Positions 23,571 to 34,108 of a stretch of DNA of 64,000 nucleotides are shown piece after piece. The position numbers and the translations under genes were made by a program. Numbering within the stretch: position 1 is the stretch's first letter; every line of letters begins with the position of its first letter. Source of the stretch: Artemisia argyi (lineage: Eukaryota > Streptophyta > Magnoliopsida > Asterales > Asteraceae); contig CM060697.1 in NCBI GenBank assembly GCA_030686995.1, positions 39,047,459-39,111,458 on the forward strand, given 5' to 3'. The notes beneath the pieces are model-generated. The model saw nothing but the letters and a program-made list of their open reading frames with translations. It was not told where the DNA came from and ran no database searches.

Positions 23571-23837
23571 TTAAAATAAAAGCAATAAAAACAAACTTTG
23601 ACATATCATATGCAAAGTACAAATGCATATCCTCTTTTTGGGCTCAAATGCATTTGCGTAGCCTGCATTTATTTGAACATGAAAACCATATATACATATA
23701 TTTTATGGTTGAATAATACAACTTAGCAGTAAGTAAGATTTTATGATGCAATGCATTCCATTATATTCATGCCGGCTACGTACATATATACAACTACTAA
23801 AGGCTATGCACTCTTCGTCAACAACTCGCCTACATAG

Positions 23838-23848
23838 CCTCGGGGGCT
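23838..23848 (+). promoter_or_regulatory. TE-1 polypurine-like tract
   Basis: CCTCGGGGGCT sits directly before TGATGATGTTA of the 3' LTR. Confidence 0.5.
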
Positions 23849-24675
23849 TGATGATGTTACCCTAGCTAAAGGATATAAAACTATGAGAAAATAGTGAAGT
23901 TGAAATATAATGCAAGTTGCAATGCATAAGAAGATGCTACGTATGCATATGAAATCTTTCCATATATCTTGTTAAGATCTCCATATATTCTTCTTAAGAT
24001 ATGAAATCATTTCATATATTCTTTCATATCCACAACCAGCAAGTGGCTTATCAAGTTGGTACTTCAATGTAATATTTAGTTCTCTATATATAGTTATGAT
24101 CGGATCATTGTAAAACACACAATCTTCCTCTCAACCTTATGGTCTATAGTTAAACATTCTCATCCTAAACTTCTTCCTCTACTTAGATTCCTTTGATTTG
24201 CTACAAAAGTATTTTAGCAAACAAGAATACTCTAAAAGAAACTATATGAAAGCGCTATCGCATGTATAGGAAAAATATTCCAAACAAGCTATAATTCCTC
24301 CGAACAAAGCCATTCAAACCCAACTCGGAAACATGGCGTAAAACTACATATATGATATGAAGTTACCTGAGAGGAATCGCCACCCGATAAATCATTCTAC
24401 TCTGAAGAGCTCATACATCTTGATGCATAATCTCCGACACACCAATTATTCTCAACCTATATATTGCATTCTAATGCATAACTATATGTTTTAATGCATA
24501 AAGATCATTACTGACTTGATCATCGGAGGGGGTTCCCCGGGCTCAGCTAGGGGACCTCTCTAACGATCTTCTTTTGTCTTTTCAGCACTGTTACCGAAGA
24601 CCCGAAAGTCAAGGTCAAGCTCAGTCAAACGGCCAGGTCATCACCTTGACGACCATGCGGATTTTGGTAGCATCA
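23849..24675 (+). repeat. TE-1 3' LTR (827 bp)
   Basis: Collinear with the 5' LTR apart from the MITE trio and scattered substitutions, including an extra CCC near 23860. It shows the uninterrupted MITE target (CTTTCATATCC), so the MITEs arrived after TE-1. Confidence 0.88.
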
Positions 24676-25564
24676 TTTCAAAATATCCTTAAATAAACTG
24701 TCTCTAAATCAGGTAACTTGGTGCAGTGATTTGCTGATCACATATGTATACTTAAAATATGTTAGCTTATTGATTGTGTTGTGAGTTACTTGGATCATTG
24801 TCAAAGTACTGCCATAAACCAATAACGACAAGCATTTTTGTTATTTTGACAATCAGACATAAAAGGAATTGTTAAAATGATCATTGGGCCGCTTAAGTAC
24901 TCCTAGAGAGCCCAACTTGATGAGTTATTATGTGTGTTAGCTAGTAACCGGGCTTAGGTAATTTAAGTACCTCCTAGAAAAGTATTTACGGCCATGCATC
25001 TATGTCAAACATAATATCTCACATGTATTTGAATTCCAACCTCTTGTTTGATAAATCACTTATATATCGCTAGACCATACGCCTTTTCCCATAAAGCAAA
25101 GCTATGTAAAATTTTGTATTTCAATAAAAGAACTTCATAGTAAAACCCTAGTTTTTCAATCAAAATATCAATGCTTAACATGTGCTTTAGCAAGTCACAT
25201 GGAAAGAGTGGACTAGAAACATTATTCGAAAACCCAAAATCATAGTAGTACAAATAACACATCTATTCAAAGTTTCCATGATAAGTAAAATTGGTGCACA
25301 AAAGGCTTATGGATTCCATGCATAAATTGGCAATATGAAATGCCACCAAGAAAGCATAATGATGGATAAATAAATTTCATTGACTGCTTTTTAAAAAATA
25401 CCGAGAAAAATTATACCCATTCCGTCACAAAATTATTATTTTTAGACAAAAAAATACACTGTTAAAGAAACATGAGATTATTATACTCCTCAACCAATTA
25501 AACATTACTATCACTCACCAAACTTTTTTTTTTCTTTTTTATTTTTTTTTTAACTAACAAACAC
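24676..25564. other. Intergenic, AT-rich; no gene seen
   Basis: No recognisable coding sequence. At 25418-25450 CATTCCGTCACAAAATTATT resembles one end of a Stowaway-type MITE. A partly matching inverted end may lie near 27275-27307, beyond retroposon copy B, but the match is weak. Confidence 0.4.
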
Positions 25565-27180
25565 AAAAAACCCTAAACTCTCTCTATGGGGATTTCCGGC
25601 CGCCACCTTCATATATTTTTTCGACCATATACCAATCCAAATACGTCCTCTCTATCTTCGAATTTTATTCTTGGGTATGCAATACGTGTTTGTGATTGTG
25701 TGTTATTTTAATGAGGTGGCGGCTGGTGTTTAATAAACCCTAACTATCTCATCAATCGTCCTTTAATACATCTGTATTGGATGTATTTTAGTGCTATCAT
25801 ATTAGTTATGGTTTTGGTATATCTTTTTGTTTGATCGTAACAGGTTCATGACTTTTGTCAGTTTAAGTTATATTAAATCGACTCATTATATTTGGTATGA
25901 TCTGTGGGTTATTCTGGTGTGACTCTGCGCTTTAAGATTATAAAACCTTTTTAGGTTTTATGCTTTGTCGACTTTTTTGTGATGATATCTGAATGTGACC
26001 CTTCTTTTAGGGTTTGGTTGTCGGTTTTCGTCTATGGTATGTGGTATGTTCGTGGGTTTTTTGGGAGAGATGTAAGTCAAGTTTTAGGATACTCTTGTTC
26101 AAAAATCCTTGTCCGTTATACACTGATCTGAATCGACTTTATATCGATCAGTATTTTTCTTAGGACAGTTTTGCGTGGCGATTGGGAGTTAGGGTTTATG
26201 TAAACCGTATTATACTCAGATATGGGTTCTATATAGCTGTGATATTTAATTCAAGTAAAGGTTCTTTTATCCTTATTGGCGGCTGTATAGGATTGCAAAT
26301 TGGTTGATGTTGCGGTGCAGTTTTATTGCATGTTAGGGCTGTTGAACCGGGTTATGCTGTACGACATGATGATGTTGTAGCGTTATTGGAAGTAAGGGTC
26401 TTATCCATATTATTCGTGGATCTATTACCTTGTTACTGGTTCGATTTGGTGGTGTTCCATTGGGTGATGCTGCTGATCGATTTTGTTAGTTAAGTTTTTA
26501 GGGTTCTTATTTAAAAACTCTAGGGATCGTTCTTGGAAGTTAGGGTTGAAAACCCTATTATCGGTATCTAACAGGTCTACTGAATTGTTTGGATTGTACT
26601 ATTTTTTGGTACAAATTAATGTGTTCCTGATTTGTTGGTTTTATCGAGCATGGTTGAGTGTACACGACAAATTGATGATGGATTGATGCTGCTAATGTGG
26701 AAGTGTGTACGTTTACACATCTATGTGGATGTCATCAGGTCGTGTACTGCCGTTCTTTGTAGTCGTGGAGTTGGTGGTGCGCTCAAGTTTTATGATATGC
26801 TGATTTGTTGAAGAATAGAGTTGCTCACTAAGGATAAGTTCATCTTCCTTGGGTATCGCAGCCGTGTTCTTTTGAGGCATGTTTGTGGGACAATGAAGAT
26901 GTTTGGAAGTTCTATGATGACTATAGTTTTGGTGCTATCTTGTGGGAAACATGTTTGTTACCTTTTCGTTCTTATATCCAATTGTATAGTCATTATAGGT
27001 TGTAAGTTTATTATGTAAGTTATAAGAATGGCATGTCATTCTTATATAGTGGTTGCATGTAAGTGTCCTAATGGACTGTGATGAAGGATTCACTCTCATT
27101 CATTGTACATCAATGTTTTTTTAGATAATATATTTTACCAGGGTATATGATTACTCCTCTCTAAAAAAAATAATAAAAAA
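25565..27180 (+). mobile_element. Retroposon copy B (about 1.6 kb, non-coding)
   Basis: Begins near CCCTAAACTCTCTC and TTTCCGGCCGCC, and ends in an A-rich tail with (AAAT)n at about 27160-27205. Shared blocks with copies C and D include TTCAAAAATCCTTG near 26100 (aligned to the inverse of 47300 and of 61600) and the whole 3' end. The longest open frames are under 70 codons and not shared, so it has no protein. The 3' tail and 5'-truncated siblings suggest copying by non-LTR machinery. Confidence 0.65.
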
Positions 27181-27409
27181 TAAATAAATAAATAAATAAA
27201 TAAAAACCCCTTTTTATTGATCCATGCAAAAGAAATATATTAATTATTATTTTAGGACTATCTTAAAATAAAATTAGGGACAATAATTCTGAAACGGATG
27301 AAGAATATAAAATTGAACGAATGCTACTATTTCTTTGTATCATAATTAAGCGATTTTCAAATTCAGTTGCTTCTTTCTATTAATTATGTGACATAGGCTA
27401 TTTTGGGGT

Positions 27410-27592
27410 GATGAGCGGTTAGTAATGAGATTTTTGATTTTTATTGTTAGTTTGGCAAAAGAGCGGTGAGCTTTGCTAATTTTTAAGAATCTCATACTTT
27501 TTAAAAAAGCTGTGAGCGATGAACTGTAAGCTATTGCTACTGCTCACAGCTCACTACTCACTGCTACTACTCACTGCTACTTTTACCGGAGA
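27410..27592. repeat. Region rich in GCTCACTACTCACTGCTAC repeats
   Basis: Short direct and inverted repeats of CTCACTGCTAC, AGCTGTGAGC and TGAGCGGT are concentrated here. It may be a small DNA element, but I could not define its ends. Confidence 0.35.
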
Positions 27593-28106
27593 CACCCATA
27601 ATATTGTGCTAAAATTCAAGTATTACTGCAAGATTAAAGGAAATAAATTGTGGCTTTACATTGTACTGCATAGCATTCATATTACGAGTTTTTCATAATC
27701 GGACAAAATAGTGGTAGAAGTCAATTGAAAAAACAGAGATATCATAAATTTTGTCACAGTAGTGAATCAAAATGAAGATTTCATTTAATTTAATTCTAGA
27801 AATATTTCACGGGTGTTTTGTACTCTTATTTTGTCATTTTCTTAAATTTATGATGTTAAAAGCAGTACTCTGTAAGATGGTAATGTTACGTAACCTATAC
27901 AAAGTAGGAGTATTTGAATATCCAATTTCATCGTCAATTTAGACAAGTTAACATACACATATTTTTTGGGCTAAGTTATCCAAACACACTAATTCTACAA
28001 ATAAACCCTCCTCTACTATAAAGGGTGTACTTTTTGTGTTCTTTTTCTTTGGGTAGAAATATAATGTCCCTTCCTATTTATGATAGTTTAACCCTCCATA
28101 TATTAG
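27593..28106. other. Intergenic, AT-rich; nothing recognised
   Basis: No ORF, repeat or motif that I can name. Confidence 0.4.
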
Positions 28107-28247
28107 GGGAAATGATTTGCACACTCTCATAATTTATTGGCACACTCCATTAAATGCATTAAACAGTTGTACAGTAAATATAGCATGCTTTAACTGGTTG
28201 TACTGTGAGTGTGCCAATAACTTTTCGGAGTGTGCCAATCACTTCCC
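28107..28247. mobile_element. 141-bp MITE with 9-bp duplication (Mutator-like)
   Basis: The ends are GGGAAATGATTTGCACACTC and, inverted, GGGAAGTGATTGGCACACTC. A second pair of GGCACACTC blocks lies inside. The perfect 9-bp duplication ATATATTAG lies at 28098-28106 and 28248-28256. A 9-bp duplication points to a Mutator-type non-autonomous element. Confidence 0.85.
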
Positions 28248-28302
28248 ATATATTAGGGGTACTTTTTTTGGCTTATTTTATTTTCTTTTGTGTCCTTTTG
28301 TC

Positions 28303-28303
<1 letters not shown>

Positions 28304-28338
<35 letters not shown>
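28304..28338. repeat. Poly(T) run
   Basis: About 35 T residues. Confidence 0.9.
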
Positions 28339-28339
<1 letters not shown>

Positions 28340-28835
28340 TATAATGTATTTTATTTTGTGTAATATATTTTATTTAATATTTTTTCTGTGTTTATTTGTT
28401 ATGTTTATATAATTAACGTCTAATGTGTTTTTATTTAATTAACAACAACAATAACAATAGCACGTTAAATATTACAATATTAAATAAATACAACAACTGT
28501 TATTATTCAATTAAACAACAAAGTTAACACATTATTTAAGAACAACAGCATCTACGACATATGAAGATTATTCATTTCATTTAAAAGATCATGGAGTCTT
28601 GCACCCGACTGACAAGCGTGATCCTCAGGATTCCTTACCAATTCTAACTCCATCTCCAGCGTCTTTATTCTTGTCATTAACAGCTTGTTTGTTGCTTCAA
28701 GCTGGTCAATCTTATTAGCTTTAGCAACGCAGTTTGAGCACTGCGTTGAAGAAGAGGCTTGATTAAAGTACCTCCTTTGAAAGTCATCTTTCCACATGAA
28801 GTATCGACACCCATAGTCCTTTGTGCCTAGCTGTT

Positions 28836-29142
28836 ACATGTTAAGAAAATTATAAGAAATGTATTCTTAACAAAAAAATTATTTACATATGGGATTGTCT
28901 AACCAGTGCCCTTAGGGCACTGGTTAAGAAGGAGGAGGACCCACAAAAAAGTACTAAAAAAATATTTCTTTATTAAAAAAGTGTAGGTCCCTGAGTCTTT
29001 TAATTATTTCTTTACTGTTTTTTTGTGGGTCCTCCCCCTTCTTAACCAGTGCCCTTAGGGCACAGGTTAGACAATCCCTTTACATATTTACATGTTAAGA
29101 AAATTATAAGAAATGTATTTTTAACAAATAAATTATTTACAT
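28836..29142. repeat. About 50-bp direct repeat flanking the intronic MITE
   Basis: ATGTTAAGAAAATTATAAGA plus AATGTATTCTTAAC occurs before the MITE (28837-28889) and again after it (29092-29142) with few changes. It is longer than the 9-bp duplication, so it is a separate tandem duplication in the intron. Confidence 0.7.
28891..29078. mobile_element. 188-bp Mutator-like MITE inside the GRF-gene intron
   Basis: The ends are GGGATTGTCTAACCAGTGCC and, inverted, GGGATTGTCTAACCTGTGCC. Inward they share TTAAGAAGG and GGAGGACCCACAAAAAA. The perfect 9-bp duplication TTTACATAT lies at 28882-28890 and 29079-29087. Each arm contains the small palindrome GTGCCCTTAGGGCAC. Confidence 0.88.
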
Positions 29143-29659
29143 AGTTACATAACTAAGCAAACGTATAATTATTTACCTTTGATAAAGGACATGCATAATA
29201 TGGTACCCCATAAGTATCTTTTGTACGGGATATCCTTTCTATAATTAATCATCTCTCACATCGACACAAGAAAGGATTTCTTCGTTCCACCAGACCAAAG
29301 AATTTGCATAATAATTTACAACATCAATCAATAATGTTATTACTAATTTAAACAAAGTAATTTTCAGCAATAAAAAATTAAAAAAAAAATTAAAAAAAAA
29401 ATAAATAAATCATTCGAATTACATAAATAAACATTCGTTCAAAGGTTTCTCAAACAACATACCCTAAAACATAAATCAATAATCATTTACAATGTTTTGT
29501 CGGTATAATTATTTACAATATAAATCAGTAATCATTCACTATGTTTTGTCGGTATCTCTATTATTTACAACATAAATCAGTAATCATTTACGATGTTTTG
29601 CCTGTATAATTATTTACAACATGTTTAGTCGATCGTAATATAATGTTTCCCATTAGGAT

Positions 29660-31808
29660 GCATCTTGGGCTCTGTGCCTCCTCCATTATGGGTGGATATG
29701 CGAAAGTGGAGAATCTCAGTCTAGCGTCAGACAAATGTAGTGACCACAGGAGTCTGGTCCCACACGAGCTATCACAAGGGGATCAGTTCTTTATGAGAAG
29801 TTTGGACCGGAAACAAGCGGAAAACACATATTTCAACCCCACCGGGATATGAATACAACAGGTCGGTTAATCAGTGATGCAATAACCAACCCCGTGTTTG
29901 GCATAATCATATAGCGATCTAACGGTGCAGCTTCATTTCCGAACCAGTTTACTGACCAGCGAATTCCGTTAAAGCCAGCTTGCAACCACATATTTATGTA
30001 AAGTAAACTATGTAGGTCTAACTCTTACAATAATATCTCTCTAACTTCGCGCCACCTATTTTGGTCTTCACCAATACCGTGTGCAAAGCACCAAAATCAC
30101 AATTTCCATCACCTACCACATTATATATACTTATTAAGTATGGATGGAAAATCTCTGGAATCTGCTCTATAAAATATTCGTTATCTGCATCTCCAACGTA
30201 CAACCCATGTCTTATTCTTTGTTGAACACTAGGACCCGTGTAAGAAATATGTCTTGGATGTTCCTTGTTCAAGTTCGAGACTTTTGTAGATCTTGAAGTT
30301 GTGCTTCTTCGGTGATCTACGATTGGTACATCATTCAAGTCTGGGACTTCATTCAAGTCCGGAACTTTTGTAGCCTTGGACTTTTTGTCCTTTGCACTCG
30401 ACGTCCACGGGTACTTTTTTGAACAGCAGGTTCACGTATGTCAACAGATTGAGGTTGGAATATCCCTATAACCTTGGTTAACATGTTTTTCTTGACAAAT
30501 GACGACACTTTGCTAAAAACATTTTTGAATTGTCGCATGTCATTTTCAACAACGTGTGGTGACTCTCAACTCTGCATGTTGTTGTCTGGCCGTAGGAGTG
30601 ATATCGATTAGTAATATACGAGATAAACATGTGTGAGTAATCTCGCAACCAGTTATTCAGATACTGAGCAAAATCTGAAAAAAAACAATGAATTAATAAA
30701 AAGTCATTCGGGAGCTTATTTATTAAATAATAATTATGAGACGGAGGGAGTAATAATTAAGTACCCGCATGGTTGACCAATAGCTGTTGTAGGTGTTCAT
30801 AATGACGCTCGAACATGTCGAGTGTCAGAGCTTTAACCATCCGATCCCATCTCCATTTAATGGACTCATACTCCTCTAACGACCCGCATCTATTTCTTCA
30901 ATACTGAAGCAGATTTTGCTCTATATGCTATCGACAGAGTAATTTGTGAGCGTTTGGAAATTTTGCTCTGCATGCCCCAAACAACGCTAAATCTCTATCA
31001 GTGACGATAACACGCGGGAAATATCTTTCTTCTATCACATCCTTCACATGTTGCAATACCCATTGAAAATTATGCCCTTTTTCACTATTTAAAAAGCTAT
31101 ACGCCATTGAAATGTTTTATTTGTTGAAGTTACTCCGACAATTTCCAATAATGGCAATTTAAACATCATGGTATTGTACGTGGAGTCCATCAGCATGATT
31201 TCAGGGATGGCGTGGAGTGAACAAAAAATAGTTCCTCAAGCTCATTATGCCATTTACCTTCTCGTAATATGCATACCCTGAATGCATCAAATGTGAGTAA
31301 AGGACTTGAATTGGAGTTCTATTACCTACTTTGGCTCTCCGGATCTTACCTCGATCGTTATATATAGTTCTAACGCTAGACACATTATCCGGATTACGAC
31401 CTTGTATTGTCGAAAATATATGACATGGTCGTACGCTATAATCTGTCAATTCTTTGACCAAACTGAACTCATCATCCTTTAATCGCATTGCATATGGGAA
31501 ACCATGCAATGACTCTGAAAGAGGATGATTGTGCCTATCATCCTTCACCCTCAAAATCCAATAATTTTGTGTTTGATGATATTTCGCAACTAATTTGAAT
31601 GGACAATTGGTTTAGAGGTATTAGTTTGCCGTTTTCTAGCACCTTGAGGTTCATAATTCCCACCCTTTGAACACCTATAATTGACTTCGTACAAATAACC
31701 CTTTTCTGCTTTGGCTCTTTTTTTAACAATGACAAAACCGATCTCCCGAGCTATATATTGTACCCACTCAGTTACTTGCTCGTGAGAACCGAACTCCTGA
31801 AAATACAT
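29660..31808 (-). pseudogene. MULE transposase pseudogene: FAR1 domain, MULE core and C-terminal OTU protease
   Basis: On the minus strand the remnant begins at about 31798, after TTTTCAG, an acceptor, so an upstream exon is likely. A FAR1-type DNA-binding domain runs to about 31500 (GYLYEVNYRCSKGGNYEP, then DDRHNHPL). Next come the MULE core with MLMDSTYNT (about 31180) and VIVTDRDLAL (about 31000), and CRVESHH at about 30560. A Pro/Ser/Arg-rich linker leads to an OTU cysteine-protease domain with GDGNCDFGAL (nucleophile Cys, about 30095) and GHYICLTLD (His, about 29740). MULE proteins fused to OTU or ULP peptidases are known in plants. Frameshifts at about 31612, 31215 and 30045 and several stops show that it is dead. 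A possible intron lies between about 30760 and 30690. The GRF gene lies just downstream. Confidence 0.82.
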
Positions 31809-32298
31809 AACAAATTTTACAAAAAATATAACTACTAGTGATTTTATAAATAAACATTTTACCTTTTATTATAACATTTAAAAAAAACATTTAAACATTT
31901 TAAAAAAACATAACATCAACAAAAATAATAACATTTTACTATAACATTTTACCTTTTACAAAATTTACTTTTATTATAACTTTTACGTTTAACAAAAAAA
32001 ATAACATTTTACTTTTTTTATTAAAACTTTTAAAAATTTACTTTTATCACCACAATTAAAATTAAAAAAAAAAAAATAGAAAAGTAAAACGCGTTTTACG
32101 CATGCATACAACTGTGTGTGTGTCCTCTCACACATTACTCTCTCTTTCTCTCTCTCTTCTGTGTGTGTCCTCTCTTTACTCTCCTCTTTCTCTCTCTATT
32201 TTTAGATCAAAAACTTGGATTAACTTTGTTTTTAGATCTAAAAATTTGTACGTGATGTTTATACGTGATTGGTAAGTGATGGATGGTTTATACGTGAT
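31809..32298. other. AT-rich stretch with (CT)n tract
   Basis: Upstream of the MULE remnant. CTCTCTTTCTCTCTCTCTTC-type pyrimidine tracts and TGTGTGTCC repeats lie at about 32112-32200. It may be the promoter or terminal region of the MULE. No gene seen. Confidence 0.45.
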
Positions 32299-33060
32299 GT
32301 TTCTGTGTGTGATGTTTATACGTGATGGGTAAGTGTGGATGTTTATACGTGGTTGGGTTTTTTTTACCAACGATTAAAAAAACAAAACAAAAAAACCATC
32401 CGTGATGGTTTTTGATGTTTTGATGATGATGGTTTCATGGTTTCTTGAAAATTAGGGTTTCTTGAAAAATTTAGGGGATTTCAAAATTGATGCAATATAT
32501 TTCAATTAACCTATGTTAATTTAAAGCTTTACCAATTAATTTATCAGATCTATAAGTTTTATATAAAACGCATAATTTTTGAAAAATTAAGGTTTGCCCT
32601 AATTTTGAAAATTTAGGGTTTCTTATTACAGTTGGTGGTGGTTTCTTAGATCTAATAAAAATTGATACTAAATTAGTGGTGTTTCTGTGTGTGATGTTTA
32701 TACATGATGGGTAAGTGTTGGATGTTTATACGTGGTTGGGCTTTTTTTTACCAACGATTTAAAAAATAAATAAAAAAAAAAGAAAAAGAAAAAAAAACAT
32801 TCGTGATGGTTTTTGATGTTTAATGATGATGGTTTCATGGTTTCTTGAAAATCAGGGTTTCTTGAAAAATTTAGGGGTTTTCAAAATTGATGCAATATAT
32901 TTCAATTAACCTATGTAATTGAAAGACTTACCAATTAATTTATCTGATCTATAAGTTTTGTATAAAACGCCTAATTTTTGAAAAATTAGGGTTTGCCCTA
33001 ATTTTGAAAGTTTAGGGTTTCTTGTTACAGTTGGTGGTGGTTTATACGTGAAATTAGTGA
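32299..33060. repeat. Tandem duplication, two units of about 390 bp
   Basis: Unit 1 (32299-32680) and unit 2 (32681-33060) share GTTTCTGTGTGTGATG, GGTTTCATGGTTTCTTGAAA, TTCAAAATTGATGCAATATA and TTACAGTTGGTGGTGGTTT in the same order. Length differences are confined to A-rich runs. Confidence 0.85.
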
Positions 33061-33089
33061 TGTTTATACATGATATTAGGTACTTGGTT

Positions 33090-33290
33090 TCTGATACTTG
33101 GTTTATGTGGTGATACTTGGTTTCTGTGGTATTAGGAACTTGGTTTATGTGGGATGGTTTATACGTGATGTTTCTTGATTATACTTGATAAGCAGCTTAT
33201 GCTTATGTGGTGATACTTGGTTTATGTGGGATGGTTTATACGTGATGTTTCCTTATTATACTTGATAAGCAACTTGTGCTTATTTGAAAC
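33090..33290. repeat. Tandem repeat, about 80-bp unit
   Basis: TGGTTTATGTGGGATGGTTT and TACTTGATAAGCA occur twice in the same order, with extra GATACTTGGTTT pieces upstream. Confidence 0.7.
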
Positions 33291-33430
33291 TACTTATGTT
33301 GGTGATTATTTGAGTTGTGTGGGTACAAACGGGTAGGTTAACACCTTGATCTGCCACCTTTGAATGGTATGAATACTTGCTCTGGCCTACCCCAATCCAC
33401 AGGCTCTATGATTATGGTTTCTTGGCTGTG

Positions 33431-34017
33431 GTATATCGACCTTCCCTATTTGGATATTCTAACCCTCTCTAATAAAGAGGGTTTGGTGATTAAACTGCTT
33501 ATGAAACTGCTTATAAAACTGCTTATATGCTTGCTAAGTAATTTGTTTTAAGCAGATTTGAAACATTTTTTTTAAAGAAAAAAAAAACGAGATACGGCGA
33601 TGATGATTTAAAAAAAATGATTTTGGCGTGGCATTTCCGAATGGACGGCAAAAAAAAACTTAATTTTGCAACCTTTGATGTTGCAGCCATATATGATAAA
33701 ACTTGCTTATGTTGCAGCAATATATAATCTGAGCATAATGTTATCTCGATGTCTTTTTAATGTTTTGTATACACGTAATATTGAATTAGCGTAAAGGCAA
33801 GATTATTACTGTTGTGTCACTGTGTGTTAAACGGTGAATTCGACATTTCGGCAGCCTAAGATCTTTGTTGTAGTGTTTGTGCAACTGATTGTGTTTCACT
33901 TGCGGCTGTCAATTACGGCTGTCAATTGTGGCTTGTGTTTCACTTGGCTTGTGATTCAGTTGAGTAAAATCTTCTACTTTGTGGTTTGTTAGAATATCCA
34001 AATAGGGAAGGTCAATA
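33431..34017. repeat. About 30-bp inverted repeat spanning 587 bp
   Basis: CGACCTTCCCTATTTGGATA at 33438 and onward is mirrored at 33988-34015 (TATCCAAATAGGGAAGGTC). The right arm abuts the X LTR. It could be the ends of a small DNA element, but I saw no matching target duplication. Confidence 0.5.
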
Positions 34018-34108
34018 TGGTTGTTGTAACCTCCCGTAAATTTTCCTCATGAATAGTAAATGCTAAATTAAGATTTACGAATCATTACGTTAAATTAATA
34101 ACCGTTTG

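Larger units (their letters stand above)
18693..23837 (+). other. TE-1 interior, right part; no coding similarity
   Basis: Non-coding by my reading, with short unrecognised ORFs only (for example 21701-22021). Named structures in it are listed separately: a 613-bp foldback, a 150-bp MITE, two (TA)n tracts and a repeated TATAAATAGC motif. Near 18840 and 19760 there are short similar blocks (GGGGCACT) whose origin I cannot name. Confidence 0.5.
2244..24675 (+). mobile_element. TE-1: non-coding LTR retrotransposon (LARD-like), split by a hAT element
   Basis: Two directly repeated LTRs (2244-3942 and 23849-24675) begin TGATGATGTTA and end TAGCATCA. A primer-binding-like site follows the left LTR and a purine-rich tract (CTCGGGGGC) precedes the right LTR, so orientation is plus. 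After subtracting the nested hAT (about 14.2 kb) and the MITE trio, the element is about 7.4 kb. I found no gag or pol similarity in the interior, which suggests a large non-autonomous derivative or a heavily decayed element. A clean 5-bp duplication is not obvious: CAAAA occurs at 2239-2243 and 24679-24683, but the right copy sits 3 bases beyond the expected CA end. Confidence 0.8.
28552..29280 (-). pseudogene. GRF-type zinc-finger gene with one intron, probably decayed
   Basis: Read on the minus strand, exon 1 ends at 29177 and encodes a CRC start and GVPYYACPL. A GT at 29176 and an AG at 28831 bound a 346-bp intron. Exon 2 begins at 28830 with LGTKDYGCRYFMWKDDF, in frame across the junction. 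The C-P...GC..FMW pattern is that of a GRF zinc finger (nucleic-acid binding). It is followed by a predicted coiled coil (NKIDQLEATNKLLMTRIKTL) and a stop at 28552. Plant GRF proteins often have just this finger plus a C-terminal coiled coil. An in-frame TGA lies in exon 1 at about 29247-29249 and I found no good start codon, so the gene is probably broken. It follows the OTU-MULE pseudogene on the same strand and may belong to the same mobile unit. Confidence 0.6.

Noticed and set aside
2239..24683. CAAAA as the TE-1 target duplication
   Set aside because: The right copy lies three bases beyond the expected LTR end, so it may be coincidence.
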